From Chrysoperla carnea (Eukaryota > Arthropoda > Insecta > Neuroptera > Chrysopidae), in assembly GCF_905475395.1 (NCBI RefSeq), contig NC_058338.1, positions 91,683,435 to 91,747,434 of the forward strand: a stretch of 64,000 nucleotides of DNA. The letters are read 5' to 3'. The stretch's first letter is position 1, and each line of letters starts with the position of its first letter. Positions 1-12,359 of the stretch are shown here, one piece after another. The notes under the pieces are model-generated. The model had not been told where the DNA came from. It made no database searches and was given only the letters and a program-made list of their open reading frames with translations. Made by a program: the position numbers and the translations under genes.

Positions 1-87
1 CGTCAAGAAACTCGCAATCATAAATGGGGTCGTGAATTACAAAAGTTTAAGAAGCCCTGGTCTAGAGTATTAGGAGAGCATCTGTAA
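1..87 (+). CDS. C-terminal coding exon of an unidentified gene (partial)
   Basis: Reading from base 1 gives 29 codons ending in TAA at 85-87. The peptide is basic and rich in Trp, Lys and Arg, ending in ...[12 protein letters not shown], which looks like genuine coding sequence rather than random AT-rich DNA. A canonical AATAAA lies 20 bp after the stop, as expected for the end of an mRNA. The rest of the gene is left of the window, so I cannot name the product. It converges on the minus-strand gene that ends at 2048. A caution: the last codons and the 3' flank recur in diverged form near 29.7 kb, so this could also be the 3' end of a repeated gene or element. Confidence 0.55.
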   Translation, partial: RQETRNHKWGRELQKFKKPWSRVLGEHL

Positions 88-106
88 AAACTAACATGTT
101 TGCCTG

Positions 107-112
107 AATAAA
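107..112 (+). terminator. Polyadenylation signal AATAAA of the leftmost gene
   Basis: AATAAA occurs 20 bp downstream of the TAA that closes the partial reading frame at 1-87. Confidence 0.5.
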
Positions 113-892
113 CTAATTATTTAAATTTACATTTATTTACGGTACATTTTTAGACCGTGAGTATATTTTTCGTCAAACCTAGACATAATAAGCTTGAAAA
201 TGAGAGGTGAATCATGGAATTTAATAAAGGAATAAGTAAGATTAGGGTACGACAAAAAACTTGCTAGAGTACTAAAATATAAGATATTATATCAGTTCAG
301 CTATCTTTTTTTTTTATGTAATGTAGAAAAATGTAAACTGTAATATTTTATTATCTTTATTTATTAGACTAGTTTTATTTGTTATAAAACCACGACTTTG
401 TTTGAATCTAGCTAGTAGGCAATTGCGTGGTGGTGTTAATATGATATACTTATATTTTATTGTTGACAAAGTTAAAAGATATCTTAAAAATTATGTTTGC
501 TCTTTTTTTTATTTTAGTGGATAAAAACTAAATTCTGAATTAATTTTTGATATGATATCGATAGATAACACTTGTAACTGTACCCACGGCTATTTCACAA
601 ACACTATAGAGTTAATTTCAATGTTCAAAAATGTGTTATATAGCTGTTGTAATGCAACGGTGAACATACTATCATATGCCATTTATGCCTTCCGCTACCG
701 CTATCCTAGGAAACCCTAAATTAATTATAAGACTTATTGGATTTTACAATATTTTAGTTTTGGAGCTATGATATAAACAAGTGTTCCAAAGCCCAATTCT
801 CCAATGATAAAACAGCTTGTAGGATCACAAAAAATGACGATCGGATTTCTTTCCTATTGGTGATGAGTAAAATTAATCTTAATCTTGATGGC

Positions 893-1490
893 TTGATTTT
901 GGTCTTGCAAATTTTACAAGACCAATACCAAGGCCAAGACGCAACTCTACAAGACCGAGACTTAACTCTGCCAGACCAAGACTTATTTTCGCAAGACCAA
1001 AACTCACAACAAGACCTTTAACCAAACTTATCCCTGAAAATAATTAATGAACCATCTAGAGAATTTTCCTATGCGCTTTTTATTATACTAAAGTAAATTT
1101 TACTTTCGCATTTTAAGTAAAACCAAAGAAATAAATAAAAAGCAATAACTTATCTACTAACTTTCTGTATAACACGGTTTGGGTGATAGACTTTTGATTA
1201 TCTATTTCCATCATTTTATATAAATAATATATTTGTAGATAGTATTGATTAATTTTGTAACGATTATTAAAGTAAGACTCCAAAAATTTTGAAATATTAC
1301 AATAAGACTTTATCGAAACTTAAAGGTACAAAACATGGCTAATGCAAGTTCAAAAATAAGACTCGATTGACCAAGACCAAGACTGAGATTATTTATGCAA
1401 GCCCAAAACCAAAACTAAGTGTCATTTCTGCAAGATCATCGATTCTGCAAGACAAAGGCATATTTATGCAAGACCAAGGCCTAGATTAAA
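893..1490. repeat. Two clusters of degenerate GCAAGACCAAGAC words
   Basis: About 893-1020 and 1365-1485 are built from imperfect repeats of CAAGACC / GCAAGACCAAGAC, separated by short AT-rich spacers and about 350 bp of unrelated AT-rich DNA. In the first cluster the motif first appears as its reverse complement (GGTCTTGCAA). No reading frame passes through them, so they are not a coding repeat. They look like an old interspersed or tandem repeat. Confidence 0.5.
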
Positions 1491-1982
1491 ACTAATAATG
1501 CAACGTGCTTGTGCTTAGATCTCATCTACATAACTATTGCCAATACATATTATTTTTTCAAGAACCACAAAACACTATATGACTTCGATCGAAGCTTTAG
1601 TTTCAAATATTAACTCAATATAAAAAATAAATCCGGATTATTTAGAGAGGCCAATATTGAAAAAAACAAAGTACGTTTTTAAAATACGCAGTTTAATTTA
1701 ACCGGTTCTGCTTTAAAATAACTTATATATAAGTTCGAAACTTTGAAGTCTCTAAGGTGGGCTTCTCTTAAATAGCTCGGGTGTTATGTATATCCTTGTT
1801 TCCCAAGTAATTAAAAACAAAAATCAACTTATAATTGCAGAATGATTGTGTAATTAGTAAAAATTTTAGTTTTACAATACTTTTTAAAATGTAAATAGTG
1901 TTTTCCCAAATGTTTCTATTCTGATTTACTTATTCTGATATTTTCTGAAATTCCTTAAAGTATTCAAAAATGATTGATTATA

Positions 1983-1988
1983 TTTATT
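1983..1988 (-). terminator. Polyadenylation signal of the 2521-residue protein gene
   Basis: TTTATT on the plus strand is AATAAA on the minus strand, about 60 bp downstream of the minus-strand stop at 2048-2050. Its spacing is suitable for the 3' end of that mRNA. Confidence 0.5.
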
Positions 1989-2047
1989 GTGATTTCTGAC
2001 AAACTGGTTGATTTCGAATAGACTGATTCTTATTTTAGGATCTGAGT

Positions 2048-5000
2048 TTAGGAACAATTACTGGAACAACTACATAAACTAACTTCTTCGGATTCTTTTG
2101 CGCATAATGAACACAGAGATGTTTGACTACGTCTTATAATTTTCTTCTTGGATTTTTTATTATTAATTTCTTGCAATAATTTTTTATAGTAAGCAATTAG
2201 CCCGGTCACTTCTTGTTGATATGATCCACGAATCGTTGATATTTGAGATAAACCATCAAACATATTATTGATTTGTTTATTTTTCTCAATTTGATATTTA
2301 CTAATTCGTTCATTTATAAATTTTGAGACAGGTGCTGTACCTGCACTTATTTGTCCACACTTTAGACTATTGAAACTAGCGCCTCGTAATGACGCTATAT
2401 TTATATTCTTTGTAAGCAAACAAGTTTGATTCACGACGACTTCTTGAACAAAAATTTTTGAATGTTTATTTGATAGTTTACTGTCTGTAATATTTTTTTC
2501 TGAATTGTACATACTACTTCCCCGACCATGATTTGGATTTCTTTTCTCAGAACTATATGCATTAGATATCCGCCTTGAAGTACGCGAGGTTGTTGAGACA
2601 CTCTTCACCATTACAACTTTCTCATTACTTTTTGTGGAAATTTTATTTGGCAGTTTTCCGATCGATTGATTAGAATTGAAGGACGATTTAGAACCGGTAA
2701 TTGATGGTTTAACTTTTTTGTTTGACCTTGTTGAGTTTTTAGAATGATTAGATGATCTTAACAGAACGTCATCAATGTCTGTTAAATGAGATTTGATAGT
2801 ACTAGCAGAGGATTTATTATCAATATTTAAAATTATTTCCGAATTTGTATTTGCAGATGGAATCTGTTCCTTTGTATGAGACCAATGTGTTGTATCATTT
2901 TTAAAATTAGGAAAGGATTCGTTCATAATCGTTTGACAACCTTCGTTTATCTTACTAGGTGTCTTTTTAATACAAGGAATATCGATAGAATTTATTGAAT
3001 TTTTCATCCGCTCATTATATTCAGGGATAATTTCCGCATGTTTAGGAACAGTTTCAGCCTTAGGTTTATCCTTTTGATGAGTTTCATTATTCGTTTGATT
3101 TTCTAAACTCACTACTTTTCCACCAGAGACCGTTAAAACATTAGTTTGATGTTTTACACTAATTACATTTTGAGTAACAGCATTGGCATTGTTAGTTTGC
3201 TGCCCTAAACTTACCTTCTTTTCACCACGAAATATGTTCTTTTCATTGGGAACAACTTTCTTTTTAATAGGAACCGTAGCACCTTTTACTTGATAGATCG
3301 CTTTTTTTACATTAGAAGTAATCTTCTTTTTAGTGGAAAGTGTAGGAAATGTTTTAAAAGGAACTGTTACAGTTTTGGTTTGATTAGGGGAAATTGTAGT
3401 TTTAGTTTGATTTTCTAAACTGGGCTTCTTTTCATTAGGGACAGTTTTAGTGTTAAGTGGATGTTCTAAACTATCCTTCCTATCAATAGGAACTGTTTTT
3501 GTCTTAGTTGGAACTTCTAAACTATCTTTCCTTTTATTTAGAGCTAGATTAGGACTAATTGGTTGTTCTAAAATATCTTTCTTTTGATTAGGAACAGTTT
3601 TAGTGTTATTTGAAAGTTCTAAACTATCCTTATTTTGATTAGGAACCATTTTAGTGTTAGGCGGATGTTTTGAACTATTCTTCATTTGATTGGGAACCAT
3701 TTTAGTGTTAGGTGGATGTTCTAAATTCTCCTTTCTATCATTAGGAACAGTTTTTGTCTTAGTTGGAACTTCTAAACTACCTTTCCTTTTATTAAGAGCT
3801 ACATTAGGACTAATTGGCTGTTCTAAAGTATCGTTCTTGTTTTTAGAAACAGTTTTATTGTTATTTGAAAGTTCCAAACTATCCTTATTTTGATTAGGAA
3901 CCATTTTAGTGTTAGCTGGATGTTCTAAACTAACCTTCCCATCATCAACATCAGTTTTAGTCTTAGTTGGAAGTTCTAAACTATCTTTCCTTTCATTAAG
4001 AACAACATTTGGGCTGGTTGGATATTTTAAACTATCTTTCTCTTGATTAGAAACAATTTTAGTGTTAGTTGAAAGTTCTAAACTATCCTTCTTTTGATTA
4101 TGAACCATTTTAGTGTTAGCTGAATATTCTAAACTGTCCACCTTTTCTTTTGAAGTATTTTCAATGTTATTTTTACTTTTATTTTCTGAACTAACATCAT
4201 TTGGTTTAGGAATAGTGTTAGATTCATGAAGATTTTCGGTAATATTATGGTAGTCTAAATTAGCCCCTGTTTTATCGATCCCAGCATCATTTTCTAATTC
4301 GTCTACATTAAGAATAGTTTCTAAGTTATTTTGTGAAATTCTTTCAGTAAAAACCGTTGTATTTAGTGAATCCATTTTATGATAGTTGCTATTTTCATCA
4401 TCTAATAGTAATTTTGACGGAAGGTTAGAATTTAGGTTTTTAAATTTGTCAATTAATGTTTGTATGAAACCGTTGACATTATTCTCTTTATTTTCGGAAT
4501 TTTTATTTTCGATTTTCATTACACCATCTTGATTCATTAAAAATAGTTGATCAATGTTATTCAATTCATTCATTATCTGACCAACCATAAAGTTTTTAAT
4601 TTGCATACATTCAGCTTTAGACGATTCATTTCTTTCAACAACCTCATCAAATTTTTTCTCCTTGATATTTATTTTATTTTTTTCTTCCGATGATAAACCC
4701 AATTCGGTTGTAGTTAAGTCATTGTATGCTTTATCAACCATACAATCCCATGTATCTTTAGCAATTTTTGAGATATTTTCTTCAACTGTAATAGATTTTT
4801 TCTCAATATTAGTGATAAATTTTTCCGGTATCAAGGATTTCTTTGAGAAATTATGTAAAGAATTTATTAAAACTTCGAGTATTTGTTTCTCATTGGGTTT
4901 TTCACTAGTACATTTGCACATTGTAAATTGTTCTAAAATTTTTTGTACGTTTGAATTAAAATATGATCCAATTGAATCAACATCACTTGGCAAACAAATT

Positions 5001-8000
5001 GATTGAGCTAAATTACATGTAGGTTTTGTTGAATATTTTGTTTCGCATGTTTTTGGGTCCTCTGCTGTGGAAGTATTTTGTACTAAAGATTCTTTTTTCT
5101 CCAAATCTAAGGACTTTTGATCAAAAGGTGTATTGGGTGGGGGATTTGTGATTAATATTTTTTGCACATCTTTATTCTTCATTTTACTCAAAGATTCAGC
5201 TACTAATAAAGGTAACTTCGGTAAATTACTTTGATGGAATGAAGCCTTTGATAAATCTGGTAAAGTTTTTGTCTCGAAAGTTTCTTTGTATGATTTGCAG
5301 CATACAAAAGTATTTTTTACTGCATCAGGTGTTTTTTGATCGAGAAGTAATGATTCGTTCGTCATATTCTTAGACTTTGATGAATCTGGGAGACCACACG
5401 TCTTGTTTTGTTCGGAATTATGAGTGTAAAATTTGCAGCATATTGAATGTTTTTTTGATGCCCCAAACGACGTTTGATCGACTAATAATGATTCATTAGT
5501 AATATTCTTGGACATACATGAATCTGGTAAAGTACTCGGCTCGCTTACTTTGTGAGTTTGTTTATATGCTTTACAGTAAACAGTGGGGTTTACTATACAA
5601 ACTGATTCATTCTTTGGCTGAGGTGTAGAAACTTTAGGCAAATCAGATAAAGGACTTACCATGTTCGGCTTTTTTGATTCACATGTTTTTACACATATTG
5701 GTTTTTTATTTGCTGATTTTTGATCGGATGAACATGGTTCCATGTTTTGGGTAGTGGAACCGGTTAAGAATTCTTTCGATTCGGAATTAAATGATAAACA
5801 GCAATTTGTAGTTTTTCCTATACAATTTAATTCGTTATTAATGGCTTTAATTGAATCAGGCATAGTATTTGAAACAACTAAAGGTAATTCGTCATTGCTT
5901 TTGATTTCTTGACAAAGTAAAGATTGTTGGTTAAGAATCTTCTTTGGATGAGATTTCGTTGCTAGGTTCGATTTGCAAAATATTTTAAAATGTGAATCAT
6001 TCGATTTTTGGCACATGATTGATGGTACTTCAGTTTTACTCTTAAGATAAGATTTTGTTAGATTAGGTGAATTATTCGAAAAAAAACTTGCATCACATTC
6101 GCATGAAGTTTTACAATCACAAGTCGTTTTACTTTTCAACGTCGTTGTTGGATTGAGATCTGATTTTAGACATTTTGTAGGTTTTATTGTATCGTAAGAT
6201 TCAATTGTCGATTTTGGACCCCATGTACGCTTTGGATCTTGATCTTCTTGGCGTTCGACCCATTGATTACTTTCACGTGAATCCATGAAAGCCATTTGAT
6301 AAGAATTATGTGGTGTTTTAGATGCTAAAATCGATTTTTCATCGTAAACAATTTGAGAAAAGTTCGATGTACATGCAATATTCGCGCAATGTTCATATTT
6401 TGTACATGCTACAGTTGATTTACATTCAACTTTACAAGGTTGATCAATATTTAACGGTAATTTTGAATTTCCACCTTTCAAAGCATGCGAATTTGTATCC
6501 ATTTTCGAATTACAACAACATTGTGTTTCGTTATCGGATACAAATGAATGATGTGCAATTTCTAAGCTAGAATTTTTTTCAAACCACGAGTTTGTTGGAT
6601 TTTCTTGTGTTAAATCTTCCTCTTTTGATTTACTCGCGTACGAATCTAAACTTTTATTATCGATTTGACCGTTTTTAGAGCATTTGGTTATGTTAATTTT
6701 TGTGTCAGGACAATCATGACAATCACAATTTTTCGAACATGTGCAATGAATTTTAGTGAAGTCACTATGAACACTTTTTTTTGGTAATTCAATTTTGGGA
6801 AATTGTTCAAACCATAATAAATGTTGTTCGTATCTTATCCCAGGTTTTTCACCATTTAAATCGATTTCTTCTTCAAAACTTTTAATTTTCTTTATTTCAT
6901 CTTTTTTCTTGTCAGTTCCTTCATCTGAACCTTCAGGTGGTGTATATTTTTCGATTTGATTCTTATTCTCGGTAACACGTTCTTTCAACAAATGTGTTGG
7001 TATAGGAATATTATATTTTACAATAACCTCACTAAATTTCTCTGGCGTATCCATTAAATCGACTCCAACTGGTTTAATTATTTTAGTATATACTTTATCC
7101 CCTCCTTCTACGCTTACTTCTGTTTCTTCTGGTCCTGTGGTTTTATCTGTTAGATAATATTTAATAGTAATTTCCGGTACAATTGCATTTAAATTTGCAA
7201 TGGGAAAATGTTTGAGTAAGGTCGATTGTGAAGTGCTTTCTTCTCGAATACTTATTACATCGGTTGGGCCAGCATTTGCATCGGTTAAATCAAGAAAAAA
7301 ATCGGCTACATCATGGTCTGCCGCATACGCATTCGAATGACGAGATGGACTTGTTGGTATAATTGAAGATACTATACTTTGTATAAATGTAATATCATCC
7401 CTATCGATACCCGTTAGATCAAAACTATCATCTTTACTGTCGTCTGATTCGGATTCAAATTCTTCTATTTTTTCTTTACTAATATTATGTGATACACTTT
7501 TTCGTACATTTCCTTCACTTTGTCTAACATTTCCTTCACTTTTTCGAATATTTCCTTCACTTTTTCGAACATTCCCTTCACTTTTTCGAACATTTCTTTC
7601 ACTTTTTCGTACATTTTCTTGGCTATTTAATGATGTCGTCTTTATCACATCATCATGATTTACAAGTTTGTTTTTACTAGCGTCGGATTTGTTCTTTACC
7701 TCAGTTGAACTTTCTTTTTTATTTTCTTTGGAAGTTTTCCTTTTATTTTTAGCAGTTTTCTTAGTAAGACCTTCTTGTACTGACAGAGTTGATGTATTTT
7801 CTTTGCTTAGACTGGCTTTTCCATGTTTTTTCTTTGTAATACTTGAACGTGGTCGATCTAATGATTCATTTTCCGGGACACTTTTTTCCTCATCTTCGAA
7901 TTCAGAGTTTTGCATATCTTCAATTGAAATTTCTCTATCGATATCTGAATATTCCACTATATTTTTTGGAAGTACAACCACATTTCCAACCGTATATGAC

Positions 8001-11000
8001 TTAAAATCTTCTTGAGACACATCAGTATATTGACTACTTGATTCTTCTATATTCTCTGGTGTTTTAGAATCGATTAATGTTTCAGATAACTCAACAGATT
8101 CATCTTTACACTTCGATGAAACTATACTTTCTGATACAAACGGTTCGGTTTGAGTAGAATTCATCATAATTTTTTCTTCATTCAATTTCGGTTCAGTTTT
8201 TGGTATTAAAACGGAATAAAATAGATCATCGGTATTTAAAATATTAAATTTTGAACTAATTTCAGTAGTTGTTGTATGTTCGCTAGTATCCTGATTCATA
8301 TAATGAGGTTGAAACTTTGTTCCATCAGTTTGTACGGGAAGTTTGATGAATTCCGGTTTAAATTCAAATGAATTCGATAATTCTTCACGTTTATAGAGAA
8401 TATAATCAGCATCCAAGGTATTGGTATTGTATGATGTCACCAAAAATGAATGCGGTTGATTATTGTCTAAATAATTTTCTTCAAGATCTTTTGGTTGGTC
8501 TTGCCGGACGTCATAATTTTGTTGGTTCTTTTTATCGTCAAAATTCTGTTGGTTATACTTATTATAGTACGTTTTAGGACCACGAATTAATAAGGATTCA
8601 ATCGAATGAGGATTAATTGTTGAAGAAATAGGATGTAAATTATTTGGATTCTGATACTGTTGGAATGGAATCATTGTTGACGTATCTACGCGATAATGAA
8701 CAATGTGATGATCCAAAACATATGACTGATGTAGTTTTTTATTATCTTCGTTTCTGACTCCATATACTGATTCAGTTTCGTGAGATGGCGAAAAACTTTT
8801 ACTTTTCTGTGATATATTTGAGTGCGGATTGGATGATGTATGGCTATCTTTTGGGCGAGGATTAGGATAATGAACATTTCTTTGACTCGCAGTTGTAGTA
8901 GTAGATTGATCGTCATTTAATAATAAATCATGAATTGCTCTTTTTGCTTCTGGTATATCGGGTTTGTCACGATCTTCTTCATGTTTAGCAGCGTAACGCA
9001 TTACTTGTGATAAATATTCAACGGTGGATTTCAAACCTTGGATTTTAACTAATTTACATGCACAACAATTCTATAAATAATTTAAAAATTTTAATTCACT
9101 TGTAATTATTTATATAGAGTAATTTCGTTTTAAAATTTTCCCTAAATTATAATAATAGTCCAGTAACTTAATTATATAATCAATAATCCAAGTTTGTAAC
9201 CTCGAGCGCCGGACGGAAGTTTGTCACAAGTGAAATTTACAAAATAATAAAAAAAAAAAAAAAAAAACATAAATTTTTCGGGTACGGAATCCTAAACTCG
9301 CATTTAAAACATATCTAAGAACACTCTTGACTTAATTACTTTTTTCTTATAACCTGCTCCAAACTGAACCGATTTTAAGGATCATCGCCTATTTTTTAGT
9401 AGTTCCGGGTACGCAACCTTAAACTCGCACTTGAAACATAGTTAAGAACACTCCACATTAAATTACCTTTTTAAAGGAAACAAAATAAAAATCGGTTAAT
9501 TCGTATAGGAGCTACGATGCCAGAGACAGACACACAGACAGGCTGACACACATAGCAGCCAAACTTATGACACCACTTTTTTTGATTTCGAGGTTTAAAA
9601 TCGAAAAAATACGTGAATATTACAGCTTTTAGCGATTATAATCCTAAAGGACTAGTTTTTGCTAGTACCTTTTAAAGACGTTTAAAGTAGACCAAATTTG
9701 TTACAATATGAGACTAGAATTGTTTCCTTAGACCAAATAGGTTCCAAGATAATTCTTTCAAAGTTTATCAATGAAACTGAATACATCAGAACTTGTGTCA
9801 AATCCGGTAGTTCTGATTGTTTTTTTGCAGACTTGTTTATGTCGTTAGCCCAATGAATGTCCATGGTGCCCACAATGGTGGATCCCTTCTTGTCAAACCG
9901 AGGTTATTTATAAAAATAGAATGGGCAGTTTTTGTGACATAATATTACAATATTTAATAATTATTAATTAAATATTTACTTCAATAGTTCTCAGAGTACA
10001 ACACAATTTATCCGCTTTATCGATCATGGTAGGTGATGCTTCTGTTAATGGAACATTTACTTTACCAAATTTTCCACTATCAAATTTATTCTACAAAAAA
10101 ATACAACGTTATTTAATGTTTATAATTAATACTGCGAGTGCCTTCAAACTTGTATATGAATTCATTGTTACCCAAACCAAAAGTAATTTTTCTAAGGATC
10201 AATTTTTGCCAAAATTGAGCCATTTTTAAAATATTGTACCTTTAAGTCAAAAAAAGGAAGTTCTGCTTACTAATTCAAAGCAGCGCAAAACTTGGAATGG
10301 AATAAAACTGCTTATAAGTATAGTACCTACATGACAATATGCAAAAATTCACCAAATTCGAATTCTTAATTCGGGTCTAAGAGACGGTATAAGGTCGATC
10401 TTCACCCATCTGATAACCAGGTGAGACATATTTTTTATGAACTTTTCTTTATTTATAAACACGCTTGTCATACTTTTTCTATCGAAAACTTGTCATAGTT
10501 TTTCTATCGGTTATTAACCTACACCAATCTGTTAACCAAGGGGTCGTTAAAGCTTTAAGACCCATTGAAATCGACGAATCTCTAGGTGAATAGTATTACC
10601 GTTTTTTTACGTTTAAGGTATGTTGAAGTAAAAAATTACCTGCATTTCAAATGCCATCGCCATTTCTGGTGTTCCAAGTATTTCCATGGCAGCTTTTGTT
10701 TCAGATTCTAATGTAACCATTTGTGCAATACGATTTTTTATCTGAGCTTCTTCATTTAATAATGATTCTAATTGATGTATTTGCGCAACTGTAGTTGAAT
10801 CATCAGATTCGGTTTTAGATAGTTTTGCTTCAGGAACACCTTGTGATATATTAAATAAATCCGGTTTGATACCAAGTTCAGCTTGTGCTACCATTTGTGT
10901 TACATATTCACCAAAATCGAGATCCGTTTCCGATTTGATTTCTTTAAATAAATTATATACCATTAAAGCGGGTGCAGTTTTTTCCATAACTGCGAGACGA

Positions 11001-11182
11001 TCTTCAATTCTTTTTAAATGTTCGACTAAATCAACATTTTGTGTTGCATAATTATTGATAACATCATCGAAATATTTCTTTTTTTCTTGTGTTGTTGGTG
11101 GTTCCATTTTACATGTATCTGTTTCTTTCGCAGTGACTTTTTCGGGGGCCCAGTGACGTTTTCTGACTTCATCTCGAAGCAT
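2048..11182 (-). CDS. Uncharacterised 2521-residue low-complexity protein, two exons
   Basis: Exon 1 is 10640-11182 (ATG to a GT donor after CAG). Exon 2 is 2048-9070, after a TTTATAG acceptor; the join is phase 0. An in-frame TAA lies 12 nt upstream of the chosen ATG. The first 181 residues are charged, with heptad-like stretches suggesting a short coiled coil; they are the part most likely to be folded. The remaining 2340 residues are Ser/Asn/Lys/Glu-rich and probably disordered. They contain a 7-residue NVRKSEG-type repeat near residues 666-705, Cys clusters such as CTCSKNCDCHDC (about 950) and CDCKTSCECD (about 1160), and fifteen 17-residue repeats at about 1825-2079. The tail is basic, then Cys-rich (last 25 residues). 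An unbroken 7-kb frame in AT-rich DNA argues that it is translated. I do not recognise the family and assign no function. PPP4R4 is divergent, 4.5 kb away. Confidence 0.85.
3377..4141 (-). repeat. Coding minisatellite: 15 x 51 bp (17 residues)
   Basis: The span is exactly 765 bp, fifteen 51-bp units without an indel, encoding residues of the form KDSLE-x-P-x-x-TK-x-VPN-x-x. Units fall into four types in the order a (LELSxNTK), b (PISPNxALNKR), c (VPTKTKTVPxDR) and d (HPxNTKMVPNQ). That order recurs about three times, so the array is a higher-order repeat of 4 units (204 bp, 68 residues), with one extra d-type unit. The frame is kept throughout. Confidence 0.9.
7498..7617 (-). repeat. Coding 21-bp tandem repeat (NVRKSEG, about 6 copies)
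   Basis: Inside the giant protein, six tandem 21-bp units encode NVRKSE(G/R), with single substitutions (NIRKSEG, NVRQSEG). The units are nearly identical at DNA level, indicating recent expansion. It lies at about residues 666-705, in an acidic/Ser-rich disordered stretch. Confidence 0.85.
9071..10639 (-). other. Intron 1 of the giant-protein gene
   Basis: The intron has a GT donor at 10639-10638 and a TATAG acceptor ending at 9071. It carries a dispersed repeat (9190-9605) and, at about 9690-9880, sequence shared with the terminal arms of the inverted-repeat element at 16-17 kb. There is no conserved reading frame. Confidence 0.75.
9190..9605 (+). repeat. Dispersed repeat family B, copy 1
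   Basis: This shares a composite consensus with copies near 21.4, 34.1, 36.2 and 59.9 kb: a block with CCTAAACTCGCACTTGAAACAT, then AAGAACACTC, then an ACAGACAGACAC tract and a CACACATAG..CAAAC..CACCCCTTTTTT ending. No coding capacity is seen. It is probably a non-autonomous element or a retroelement 3' end. Confidence 0.7.
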
Positions 11183-12004
11183 TTTGAATTTTTACTTTTT
11201 TTGTGTGTAAAAAATGAGCATTCAAAACTTAACAAAAGAGATTTCAAATATCTAAAAATGATATTTTTAAATGGGTTAGTCCAATATTATGACCGAGTAT
11301 TTGAAGATTTTGAAAATTAGTGTTAATCAAATCAGACCAAAAAAATTTTTAATAAAGAATACTTTTTAACACACTGCAAGCTCATGCTTAAATTTTAGCG
11401 CGGGACAGGAGAGTACAGGTGAGAATATGATTATCACTCCCCATGATGTCTCAACCCTGCACCTAGTTTCTGGATACTAGCTCTGCATTAGTATTCGAAG
11501 CAAATTACATAAATAAAAGTGATATCAGTACTTACTTAGGAATATCGTAAATGAACTTTACTAAAACCGGAATGGCACTACTTGTTTTAAGCCAAAAAAT
11601 CTTGGTTTGTAAGCTGTTCGTAATACATCAAGCATTTGCTCTTGTTTTTAAAATATTGCAATTAAATTTCAAGAATGCATTTTATTTTCGTATGGAATGA
11701 CATTTTAAATTTTTTATACAAAACACGTCAAAACAAATCACTTCATTCCCAAAAAATTAAAGCACTATTTTTTATTTGTAAAATTCTAACAAACAGTATT
11801 GGAAAATTCACAAAAGCTGCAATTTAATTTTTTTTTTCAATAAATTTTCTATAAAATGAAAATATGAAATCATGGTAGTAAAGAATCCGATTACTGTTGA
11901 CAGTTTATCATATCCTAAAAACAGAGATTTCTATTAAAGAATTTTCATAGCAACTCAACAGGTCATTTAAATATGTGCTTATGACATGTTCTTTTAAATT
12001 TTAT

Positions 12005-12310
12005 GTCTGTTTTAGAGTCCTAAATCAAAAAATTTGTGTGTTATAAAAAAATCGAATTTTTTAACTTTATGACGTCATCAGAATCCAAAAAATTTAATTT
12101 TGATCTATCACATCCAAGTTTTATCCAATTTTGATAAACCAAGTATGTAATCCTACTAAATTTGGGCCATAGTTTTCCAATTTGTAATCAAAAATAACGT
12201 AGCTCTAATAGGTTTCAAGAATGTGGAGTCCTTATCCCGGAATTAAGCATAAGAGTGGTAGCTAGCAAAAAACTGACACCACAGCTGAAAAGAATTACCT
12301 AAAATTAGTA
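12005..12310 (+). repeat. Repeat flanking the fold-back element, left copy
   Basis: This stretch (GACGTCATCAGAATCCAAAA ... AGAATGTGGAGTCC ... CACAGCTGAAAAGAAT) recurs in direct orientation at 13010-13265 with many substitutions and a small deletion, so the two copies bracket the fold-back element at 12353-12994. Related words also occur near 59.8 and 60.3 kb. Confidence 0.65.
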
Positions 12311-12326
12311 GTTTAAAAAAAAAAAA

Positions 12327-12359
12327 CAAACAAACAAACAAACAAACAAACAAACAAAC
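12327..12359 (+). repeat. (CAAA)n microsatellite
   Basis: About eight tandem CAAA/AAAC units lie immediately before the fold-back element; this may be part of its terminal region. Confidence 0.85.

Larger units (their letters stand above)
88..2047. other. Convergent intergenic region, repeat-bearing
   Basis: Between the plus-strand stop at 87 and the minus-strand stop at 2048 there is no credible reading frame. The interval is AT-rich and includes 3' flanking DNA (66-290) that is duplicated at 29.7 kb, plus two clusters of degenerate CAAGACC words. Otherwise I see nothing in it. Confidence 0.6.

Noticed and set aside
9034-9034. TTG as start of the giant frame
   Set aside because: The exon continues upstream in frame to an acceptor at 9071 and joins in phase to the ATG-bearing exon at 10640-11182.
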